A DNA stretch of 64,000 nucleotides, taken from assembly GCF_900457465.1 (NCBI RefSeq), contig NZ_UAUU01000004.1, positions 25,364 through 89,363 of the forward strand, in the 5' to 3' direction. This DNA comes from Sphingobacterium multivorum. GTDB lineage: Bacteria; Bacteroidota; Bacteroidia; Sphingobacteriales; Sphingobacteriaceae. The notes below the pieces were generated by a model, which was not told the DNA's origin, searched no databases, and was given only the letters and a program-made list of their open reading frames with translations. A program made the translations under genes and the position numbers. Shown piece after piece: positions 44,201 to 53,700 of the stretch (its first letter is position 1; each line of letters begins with the position of its first letter).

Positions 44201-46770
44201 ATGTTAAAAGCAACGAATCATTTGAACTTCTTTTTACTGCTCGGCCTTATGGGGTCGCTTGCGCCATGCCGTGCACAAGGCAATTCGCCGCAGCTCAAGC
44301 TTTGGTATGATCAACCGGCCGCGCTCTGGGAGGAGGCACTACCGCTAGGCAATGGCACTACAGGAGCGATGGTATTTGGTGGGCTAAGTAAAGATAGGTT
44401 TCAAATTAACGATAATACCCTATGGTCGGGTGAACCCGATGCGGGCAATAATGCAAACGGCCCGCAGGTTTTACCCCAGGTGCGCCAAGCCATCTTTGCT
44501 GGAAAATATGAAGAGGCAGCAGTTCTTTGGAAGAAAATGCAAGGACCTTATTCTGCCCGGTATTTACCTATGGGCGATTTATGGTTGGATTTTCACCAGG
44601 ACGAAAAAAAGATAAAAGATTACAAACGGGAGCTGGATCTGGAGCGAGCGATCAATCTGGTCAGTTATTCCTATCAAGGTGTTCAATACCTAAGAGAAAG
44701 TTTTGTCAGCTTTCCGGATAAAGCATTGGTTGTTCGACTGAAGGCCGACAAGAAAAAATCAATTACATTCGACCTTTCCTTAACCAGTAAGCTAAAATAC
44801 AGTGTTTCAGCGCAAGGGAATAATCAGCTGACCTTGCAGGGTAAAGCACCAAGTTTTGTCGCCAATAGGGATTATGAACCCCAACAAGTCGTGTACGACA
44901 GTATTGGCGGAAAAGGGATGGCTTTTGCGATGCAGGTAAGCGTAAAGAATATCGGTGGTGTGGTAAAAAAAGAGGGGGATAAGCTTAAGATCATAGGCGC
45001 CGATGAGGTGATTTTATTTTTGACGGAAGCGACAAGCTTTAACGGTTTTGATAAGTCGCCGAGTCAGGAAGGTAAAGATGCCACGCTGCTCGCAAAAAAC
45101 CGCATGCATACTGTCTCCAAAAAGAATTTTCAGACCATACTCTCCGATCATCAAAAAGATTATCAAGCACTATTCAATCGAGTAGCCTTTGAGCTGACAG
45201 GTACTTCTGTGCATGATAAATTGCCAACAGATCAACGTATCATGCAGTTTTCCAAAGGACCGGCCGATTTGGGCCTGCTGACGCTTTATTATCATTTTGG
45301 GCGCTACTTGTTGATTGCTAGTTCCAGACAAGGTGGCAGACCTGCAAATTTACAGGGGATCTGGAATGATCATGTGCAGCCGCCTTGGGGGAGTAATTAT
45401 ACGACCAATATCAATACAGAAATGAATTATTGGCTTGCGGAAAATACCAATCTTGCAGAATGTCATCAGCCTTTGTTTGATTTTATGGATGAGCTGGCTA
45501 TCAATGGGGCCAAAACAGCATCGATAAATTACAATATCGATAAGGGCTGGGTTGTTCATCATAATTCCGATCTATGGGCCAAAACTTCCCCTCCGGGCGG
45601 ATACGATTGGGATCCCAAAGGAATGCCGCGCTGGTCGGCATGGCCTATGGCAGGAGCCTGGTTGAGCACACATCTATGGGAACACTACCGTTTTACGGGT
45701 GACAAAACGTTCTTGAAGGAGAAGGCCTACCCTTGATGAAAGGGGCAGCCCAATTTATGTTGCAATGGCTGATTGCGGATCTCGGAAATAAATATCTCGT
45801 CACCAATCCGTCCACTTCACCTGAAAATACAATTAAAATAGCAGGTAAGGAATATCAATTGACCATGGCCTCTACCATGGACATGGCGATCATTCGGGAG
45901 CTTTTCACAGCTGTTATTCACTCCTGTGCTATACTGAACGTTGATCCTGAATTTAAATCAGCACTAGAACAAGCGAAGGAAAAGCTTTATCCCTATCAGG
46001 TGGGGCAATATGGACAATTGCAGGAATGGTTTAAAGATTGGGATGATCCAAAGGACCAGCATCGGCATATTTCCCACCTATTTGGATTATACCCGGGCAA
46101 TCAGATCAGCCTTGCAGAAAACAAGGCTTTGGCTGCGGCCTCCAAGCGTTCATTGCTTTTAAGGGGCGATGTGAGTACCGGCTGGTCGATAGCCTGGAAG
46201 ACAAATTGGTGGGCGAGGCTTCAGGATGGAAATCATGCCTATAAAATCCTCAAGGATGCCTTAAATTTTATTGATCCCAAATTGGACCGTGCGCAGATGA
46301 GCGGTGGCGGAGCCTATCCGAATCTATTTGATGCACATCCACCTTTTCAAATAGATGGGAATTTTGGTGCTACGGCGGGAATGACTGAAATGTTGCTGCA
46401 GAGTCATGATGGGGCCGTCCACTTGTTACCGGCCCTACCTGATGAATGGTCTGCTGGGACGATAAAAGGAATTAAGGCCAGGGGAAACTTTACCGTAGAT
46501 ATTGCCTGGAAAAATAACGTATTGACCGAAGCAATGATCGTGTCCAATATTGGTGGTGTTTGTCGTTTGCGTACACCTTTACCCGTTAAAGTTGTCGGTG
46601 TCGAATCAAATCAGGCAGCTGTCACAGACAATGCGCTATTATATAAACCGGAACAACTTCCGTATACGGTAGCGGATTCTTCCAAACTGCCCCTTTTAGC
46701 TGGTCCAAAAACGTTTGAAGTTCAATTTGAGACCATAAAAGGTAAACGGTACCGTATTGTTCCAATGTAA
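44201..46770 (+). pseudogene. Glycoside hydrolase family 95 gene, split by a one-base frameshift at about 45731
   Basis: Two overlapping frames (44201-45736 and from 45736 to 46770) together give one GH95 protein of about 856 residues, the expected size. The break is at GCC TAC CC TTG ATG AAA: restoring one base after CC joins ...FLKEKAYP to [13 protein letters not shown]. The signal peptide and N-terminal beta-domain (WYDQPAALWEEALPLGNGTT) are in the first part, with the paired Asn of NYTTNINTEMNYW that assist catalysis. The general acid Glu (TSPENTI) and the Asp of [12 protein letters not shown] are in the second part. As written neither half can be active. GH95 enzymes cleave alpha-1,2-L-fucose or alpha-L-galactose. 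Sequencing error is possible because the loss is in a C run. Confidence 0.85.
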
Positions 46771-46787
46771 TTCAAAATCCAGGAAAA

Positions 46788-47975
46788 ATGAAATTTACAT
46801 CAATTGTTCGCGTCATTGGCTGTCTCCTTGGGATCGCAATTTTCCCTTTATTCTTGAGGGCAAAAATGAAGGAAGGTATTTTTGAGCAGGAGATCATCCA
46901 GACGCTGCGCCCTGTTATCCTAAAGCAGTCCAAGTGGGCGATGAAGCAGAAACCATTGTCTGTGACAGCTTATAAGGCAGTTCGGAGTACCGGGGGTATT
47001 CATGATTTTTATTCTGAAGGCGATTATTGGTGGCCCGATCCCAAAGATCCCGCTGCGCCCTATATTCAACGGGATGGGATGACTAATCCAGCCAATTTCG
47101 TTGAACATCGTAAAGCGATGATCCGCTTTAGCCGAATCGTGGGGGCACTGGCCTCAGCCTATCGTTTGAATCCAGATAAAAAATACGTACAGCAGGCCCT
47201 TCGCCATTTAAAGGCTTGGTTCGTGGATGCAGAGACGATGATGAATCCGAATCTTCTTTATGCTCAGGCTATACAAGGGCGTTTTACAGGGCGAGGAATA
47301 GGCATTATTGATACCATTCATCTGATGGAAGTTGCACAGGGCGTAAAGATATTTGAAGACGACCCCAATTTTCCACAGGCTGCTAAGGATGCCATACATC
47401 GCTGGTTTGCAACCTATTTACGCTGGCTTACAACGCATCAATATGGGATCGATGAAATGAATGCTGCCAATAACCATGGTACCTGTTGGGTGATGCAGGT
47501 CGCTGCATTTTCGAGTTTGGTGCAAGACACGGTATTACTCAACAGATGTGCAGATCGCTATGCGCACGTGTTATTGCCGAATCAAATGGAGTCTAATGGC
47601 AGTTTTCCGAGAGAATTGCAGCGGACAAAACCTTATGGATACGCGTTGTTTAATCTGGATGCGATGACCATGATCTGCCAGATTTTGTCCAAGACCAACA
47701 CCTCCCTTTGGCAGTATACATTGTCAGATGGGCGGACAATAAAAACGGGTGTTGATTTTATGGTCCCTTATATTGCAGATAAAGAAAAATGGCCGTATCC
47801 GAAAGATGTCATGTATTGGGATCAGTGGCCAATTGCGCATCCGGCACTCGTATTTTCGGCAGAAGCTTACCAGAATAAAGACTATCTGCAGCTTTGGAAA
47901 AAGCTTGATCATGCACCTGAACAAGAAGAGGTTGTTCGAAATTTACCCATTCGCAACCCGATTATATGGCTTTGA
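46788..47975 (+). CDS. Alginate-lyase-family polysaccharide lyase (PF05426-like; PL38-like?)
   Basis: A 395-residue exported protein. A signal segment (IVRVIGCLLGIAIFPLFLRA) precedes an all-helical barrel with the family stretches DFYSEGDYWWPDPKDPAAPY, NLLYAQAIQGRFTGRGIGII, EMNAANNHGTCWVMQVAAFS (Asn-His pair near residue 229) and NGSFPRELQRTKPYGYALFN. These match the alginate lyase superfamily common in Bacteroidota loci; the closest named CAZy family I can suggest is PL38, without certainty. It would cut a uronic-acid polymer by beta-elimination, leaving the unsaturated ends that the GH88 enzyme encoded 58 bp downstream removes. Confidence 0.8.
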   Translation: MKFTSIVRVIGCLLGIAIFPLFLRAKMKEGIFEQEIIQTLRPVILKQSKWAMKQKPLSVTAYKAVRSTGGIHDFYSEGDYWWPDPKDPAAPYIQRDGMTNPANFVEHRKAMIRFSRIVGALASAYRLNPDKKYVQQALRHLKAWFVDAETMMNPNLLYAQAIQGRFTGRGIGIIDTIHLMEVAQGVKIFEDDPNFPQAAKDAIHRWFATYLRWLTTHQYGIDEMNAANNHGTCWVMQVAAFSSLVQDTVLLNRCADRYAHVLLPNQMESNGSFPRELQRTKPYGYALFNLDAMTMICQILSKTNTSLWQYTLSDGRTIKTGVDFMVPYIADKEKWPYPKDVMYWDQWPIAHPALVFSAEAYQNKDYLQLWKKLDHAPEQEEVVRNLPIRNPIIWL

Positions 47976-48033
47976 TTTTCCTGGCTCTTTATAAAATAAC
48001 TTAACCATTTCACCTTAAAAACCTACAGATAAC

Positions 48034-50733
48034 ATGAATGTTAATGCGACGTCTTTGCGAAGATATACCCTCTTTTTGCGCTTTCGAAATTTAAAAAGGC
48101 CATCCATTGCCAAAGCACTATTTTTGACGGGAATTCTGTGCGCTTTTCAACACGTTGAGGCACAGAGTACCAGGCAGCTGCAAAAAGCGTGGGGCCTTGC
48201 AGATCAACAAGCTCAACTACTTTATAAAGAATTGCAGCTCTTGAAAAAAAGGGATTCATCCTTGGTTTCGCCACGTACGCTTTCCACAGATAACGAACTG
48301 GTTGCTGTGAAAAGGGGGGACTGGACCAGTGGTTTTTTTCCTGGCGTCCTATGGTTTCTCTACGAAAAGTCGGGAAAACAACAATGGAAGGATCTCGCTT
48401 CGGAAACAACAAGGTCGATCGAGGCGGAGCAATTTAATGGTAAGACCCATGATATGGGCTTTAAGATCTATTGTAGCGTTGGAAATGGTTATCGCTTAAC
48501 CGCAAATCCACAGTACCGGGAGGTGCTTGTACAGGCAGCCAAAACGCTGGCAACCCGTTTCAATCCAACAGTCGGCTGTATACGTTCGTGGGACCACAAT
48601 AGCCACCGCTGGGACTTTCCGGTTATCATTGATAACATGCTCAATCTAGAATTGCTGTTTGAAGCAACCAAACTCACTGGAGACTCTACTTATTATCAGA
48701 TCGCGGTGAGCCACGCCAACACAACGCTAAAAAATCATTTTAGACCGGATTACAGTACCTATCATGTGATAGACTACAACCCGAAAACAGGAGCAGTGCA
48801 GCATAAAAACACCCATCAGGGCTTAAGTGACGAATCGACCTGGTCGCGGGGTGAAGCCTGGGCACTGTATGGCTATACGATGTGTTACAGAGAAACCGGC
48901 GATCCGAAATATTTGCAGCAAGCCGAAAAAGTTGCACATTGGCTGTTTACACATCCTAATATGCCGAAAGACTTGATCCCTTATTGGGATTTCGATGCAC
49001 CTCATATACCAAATGAACCACGGGATGTGTCGGCAGCGACAGTCATCGCATCGGGGCTGTTGGAATTAAGCACGTATAGCAACCAAGGAAAAGATTATCG
49101 TGCAAAAGCACAGACCATATTGGCTAACCTGATAGACCATTACATGTCGCCACCAAATAAAAATCGCGGTTTTATATTATTACACAGTACGGGATCGAAA
49201 CCTTCCAATACCGAAGTGGATAAACCTTTGAGTTATGCCGATTATTATTTCTTGGAAGCACTGCATCGACAAGAAGAGCTGCAGTCCGGAAAAGTGCAAT
49301 CGGATCTGGTCCGAAAAAATCCAGCGGGACAATTGATCTATTTTCCGGATGCACAGGGAAACGTCATCCCCGACTTTAGCCATGTGGGCTATCATCAAGG
49401 TGATCAAAAGCTGCCCAATGTTCCTGTCGTGGTTACGGTAAAACCCAGCATAAATGGCGATGATCAGCAAATTATACAGCAGGCTATCGATGCCGTAGCA
49501 GCAAAACCACCTGATAAAAACGGTTATAGAGGTGCTGTTTTGTTAAAAAAAGGCCTATACACTATACCTGGGAGTTTGGAAATTCATGCCAGCGGTGTGG
49601 TGTTGAGAGGTGAGGGGGATGCCGAAGGACAAACCCTGCTTAAAGCAGCAGGCCAGCACCAACGGAGCTTATTGAAAGTTTCCGGTACGGGTAATTATAC
49701 AGTGGATCAGGCTAGACAACAGTTTGTTAAGCCTGGCTATGGACCTGTAGGGGCTAACTATGTTCTGGTCGATCGTCCGAAGGAATGGAGAGTGGGCGAG
49801 CAGGTCCTCCTCTCGTATGAAATGAACGATGCCTGGATTGAAGCGCTTCGAATGAACCAGATTGAAAAAAGAGAAGGGACGAAACAGTGGACAGCGCGGG
49901 AATACAAGCTAAATTTTGAACGTACTATTTTAGCCATTCGAGGTGACTCTGTATTTTTTGATAATCCCCTGGTGATGGCGATTGATCCGAGGTACGCAAA
50001 AGTGGCCGTTATTCCCTACACCTTCGACGGGCGTATAAGTGAAGTTGGGATCGAAAATATACGGTTCGAGTCTGATTTTGTAAGTGATACGGACGAAAAT
50101 CACGGCTGGATTGCAATTGATATGGATAAAATAACGAATGGTTGGGTGCGCAATATCACCGCGCGTTATTTTGGCTATGCGGCGGTGAGTCTTGGTGCTT
50201 TTGCCAAACAGATTACAGTAATGAAGTCGCGGTGTCTGGATGGAAAATCTCAAATTACAGGCGGGCGGAGGTATTCGTTCAATAATGACGGTCAGCTTAA
50301 TTTATTTAAAGAACTTTATACGACGGAAGGTCGTCATGATTACGTAACAGGGGCCAGGACCCTCGGTCCGAACGTTTTTAGCCTTTCTAGCGCGGAACGA
50401 ACACATGCGGATATTGGTCCACATCATCGATGGGCTGTTGGAACCTTATACGATCAAATCGTAACGGATGGTGAAATTAATGTGCAGGATCGGGGTAATT
50501 GGGGGAGTGGACACGGTTGGACTGGGGTGACACAAGTCTTATGGAAGTGGACGGTCAAAAGTGCTGCAGTACAACAGCCCTGGACTTCTGGGCAAAATTT
50601 TGCCATAGGCGTAAAGGGAGAGAAAGTAGCTGGAAGATTGAAAAATAGAAACGCTGGTTATTGGGAAAATCAAAACCGGATAATGTCGATCGGCTCGCTT
50701 TATGAGCAACAATTAAAAGATCGATTAAAGTGA
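48034..50733 (+). CDS. Two-domain enzyme: GH88 unsaturated glucuronyl hydrolase fused to a right-handed beta-helix domain (PUL 3)
   Basis: An 899-residue protein with a signal segment at about 24-44 (IAKALFLTGILCAFQHVEA). Residues 50-415 are a GH88 (alpha/alpha)6 barrel: WTSGFFPGVLWFLYEKSG, Asp about 140 in KTHDMGFKIYCSVGNGYRL, Asp about 200 in IIDNMLNLELLFEATKLTGD, WSRGEAWALYGYTMCY. These are the two catalytic Asp positions. A linker (QEELQSGKVQSDL) leads to a beta-helix of about 460 residues (GDDQQIIQQAIDAVAAKP, RGAVLLKKGLYTIPG, SGVVLRGEGDAEGQTLLKAA, RGNWGSGHGWTGVTQVLWKW) resembling pectate-lyase-like proteins usually encoded separately. The reading frame is continuous. It joins removal of unsaturated uronic acid to a second, probably lyase or binding, module. 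The activity of the second half is unknown. Confidence 0.85.
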   Translation: MNVNATSLRRYTLFLRFRNLKRPSIAKALFLTGILCAFQHVEAQSTRQLQKAWGLADQQAQLLYKELQLLKKRDSSLVSPRTLSTDNELVAVKRGDWTSGFFPGVLWFLYEKSGKQQWKDLASETTRSIEAEQFNGKTHDMGFKIYCSVGNGYRLTANPQYREVLVQAAKTLATRFNPTVGCIRSWDHNSHRWDFPVIIDNMLNLELLFEATKLTGDSTYYQIAVSHANTTLKNHFRPDYSTYHVIDYNPKTGAVQHKNTHQGLSDESTWSRGEAWALYGYTMCYRETGDPKYLQQAEKVAHWLFTHPNMPKDLIPYWDFDAPHIPNEPRDVSAATVIASGLLELSTYSNQGKDYRAKAQTILANLIDHYMSPPNKNRGFILLHSTGSKPSNTEVDKPLSYADYYFLEALHRQEELQSGKVQSDLVRKNPAGQLIYFPDAQGNVIPDFSHVGYHQGDQKLPNVPVVVTVKPSINGDDQQIIQQAIDAVAAKPPDKNGYRGAVLLKKGLYTIPGSLEIHASGVVLRGEGDAEGQTLLKAAGQHQRSLLKVSGTGNYTVDQARQQFVKPGYGPVGANYVLVDRPKEWRVGEQVLLSYEMNDAWIEALRMNQIEKREGTKQWTAREYKLNFERTILAIRGDSVFFDNPLVMAIDPRYAKVAVIPYTFDGRISEVGIENIRFESDFVSDTDENHGWIAIDMDKITNGWVRNITARYFGYAAVSLGAFAKQITVMKSRCLDGKSQITGGRRYSFNNDGQLNLFKELYTTEGRHDYVTGARTLGPNVFSLSSAERTHADIGPHHRWAVGTLYDQIVTDGEINVQDRGNWGSGHGWTGVTQVLWKWTVKSAAVQQPWTSGQNFAIGVKGEKVAGRLKNRNAGYWENQNRIMSIGSLYEQQLKDRLK

Positions 50734-50795
50734 TTCTTGTTCGTGTTTATTCAATGGAATGATTATTTTTATCATCCATTTCAATTATATACCTT

Positions 50796-53700
50796 ATGAT
50801 GCCACTACGTGTTTTTGTGCGCTGTTTTTGCTGTGCTTTAGCGTTAATTTCTGTTTTGCATGCGCAGGAAAAAAACTATCGTTTTTTACACTTGGATGTC
50901 AATGAAGGTTTGTCTCAGGGCAGCGTTTTCGCTATTGCTCAAGATTATTTGGGTTTTATGTGGATCGGTACCCGTGATGGCTTAAATAAGTACGACGCAA
51001 GAAAGTTTACGATTTACCGCAGCAATCCACAAGATAGCCTTTCCTTAGAGCACAACTTTATTCAAGCGATTACGGAAGATAACAAAAGTCGGCTTTGGAT
51101 AGGGACAATGACAGGACTGAATTTATACAATCGTGCGTCAGACAATTTCATCCGTATACCCTTACCTACTGTGGAGAGTAGCAGTGGAAAAATGGATGTC
51201 AACGTTCATCAGATTTTTCAGGATTCCAAGGGCAAGATTTGGATTGCGACAAATATAGGATTGTATAAGATTAAAGAGGGCCGGCATCTCGAAGCGGAAT
51301 TGGTCTTCAATGAGATTACCGTTGAAAGAAGCCAGGGAAAAGAATACTATCGTAATTTTCGGACCGTGTATGAGGATCGCAGAAAGCGATTGTGGTTTTG
51401 TACTGATGATGCCATTGTACTCATGCAGGCCGCATCGAAAGATGGAAATAGTTTAAAGGTTCTACGGACTTACTTCAAAGAGAAATCAGTAGATAATAAA
51501 GTTAATCAACGGTTTCAGGCCGTATTGGAGGTTAGTCCAGGTATATTCTGGGTAGGCACGAAATATAATGGGATTCGGATTATCAATGAGCATACAGGCG
51601 AAATATCCTCGTTAACTGAAGCGGGCAATCATACAGGTTTGGCCAGTCAAGATGTACGGTCCTTAAAAAAAACAGTTGATGGAAAGATTTGGATCGGAAC
51701 ATTCAATGGCCTATATGTTTATCAAAATGGAAAACTGCTTTTTATTCAGGCAGACGATGGAAATCCCAATAGCTTAAGCAATAATTCCATTCGTCCTATA
51801 TTTCAGGACAAGAGGGGATCTATTTGGATCGGAACCTATTTTGGAGGGGTCAATATCTATGACAAGGATATTCCCAATTTTCAGAATTTTACCCATCAAG
51901 CTAAACGCAATAGCTTAAGTTACAATGTGGTGAGCGCTTTTGTTGAAAATGGAATGGGAGAACTTGTAATTGGAACTGAGGGTGGAGGATTGAATTATTT
52001 TAATCGGCGTACGAATTCGTTTTTTAGTGAACGTCACGATAAAAATAACCTGAATGGCCTAAGTCATAACAATGTGAAGTCCATCTGTCTAGATAAGGGA
52101 GGGAACTTATGGGTAGGTACCTATGACGGTGGATTGAATTTAAGACGAAAGGGGCAACAAGGCTATGAACATTTTCGTTTCGATCCCAATGTAAGTAATG
52201 GCCTGGCAAACAATAATGTCTATGCAATCTTAGAGGATCGCAATGGCGATATTTGGATTGGCACGTTCGGTGGCGGACTACAGGTGCTTCGTAAAAACCA
52301 GAAAGTGGGATCTTTCCAGACATTTGATGTTGCAGGAAAGCAATTGAGCTCCAATATGGTGCGCGCTTTGCTAGAGGATTCAAAAGGTAATCTATGGATC
52401 GGTACTTCCAATGGGTTAAATCTAAAACTAGCCGGTACCGATAAATTTGTTTCCTTTCTAAATGACAAGAAAGATTCTCTTTCAATTAGCGGAAATGATA
52501 TTGTGAGTATCCATGAAGATCGAAAAGGACAGATTTGGATCGGTACCTATATGGGCGGGCTCAATCGCTATCTTCCGGAGAAGAAAGCGTTCAAAAGGTT
52601 CAATGAACGAAATGGATTGCCGATCAACAATGTTTTTGCGATGTTGAGCGATCTGAAAAACAAATTGTGGTTGAGTACAAATACAGGGATTTCTTGTTTC
52701 GACCCCCTATCGGGTCATGTACGCACCTATACGAAGACCGATGGTCTTCCTGGCAACGAATATATTCAAAATGCAGCAGCAATGTTGCGGGACGGAAAAC
52801 TTGCCTTTGGAAGTTTCTCCGGCTTCACCCTATTTAATCCGGATAGTTTAAGTGTCAATAATTATATTCCCCCCATTCAGTTTACAGAGCTGAAATTATT
52901 CAATAAAACAGTTCTCCCAGGTATTGATGCTGTTATTCCCAAAGATATATCCATGATGGATGAATTGATACTTGATCACAATCAAAATGTTTTTAGTCTC
53001 GAATTCAGTGTGTTGAATTATGTCCATCCGGAGAAAAATCAATACGCGTATTATCTGAAAGGTTTTGATCAAGACTGGAATTATGTAAGCAATCCCGTGG
53101 CTACGTATACCAATTTAGACCCTGGTACCTACGAGCTTTGGGTAAAGGGGGCTAACAACGATGGGGTATGGAACGAAAAGGCAACGGTTTTGAAGATTAA
53201 AGTGCTGCCAGCACCCTGGAAGACATGGTGGGCCTATAGCGGCTATTTTCTTCTTTTTGCTGCGGCCGGTTTTTTGGTTATCCGATTTTTCCACGGCCGG
53301 AATAAATTGAAACAGGACCTTTTGATTCGGCAAATAGATTCGGAAAAACAGGAGGAGCTCCATGAAGCAAAACTGAATTTCTTTACCAATATCTCCCATG
53401 AATTCCGTACGCCATTGTCATTAATTATCGGGCCGTTAAATCAATTAAAAGGCGACCGATCGCTTTCAGCGTATGCACAGGAGCACCTTGGTTATGCGAC
53501 GAGAAATGCCGATCGGTTGATGAATCTGGTCAATCAGCTGCTTGATTTCAGAAAACATGAAGGCGGAAAGATGAAATTGTTTTGCCAAAAGGTTCATCTT
53601 GCTACGTATTTGGAAAACATTCGCCAGAATTTTCACTTTATTGCCGAAAAAAATAATATTCAGTTTTTTCTGGATAATAAGGTAAGTCCTAATTACGTTG

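Noticed and set aside
45725..45740. Programmed frameshift in the GH95 gene
   Set aside because: There is no slippery heptamer of the usual form and no strong downstream structure; a lost base in a C run is simpler.
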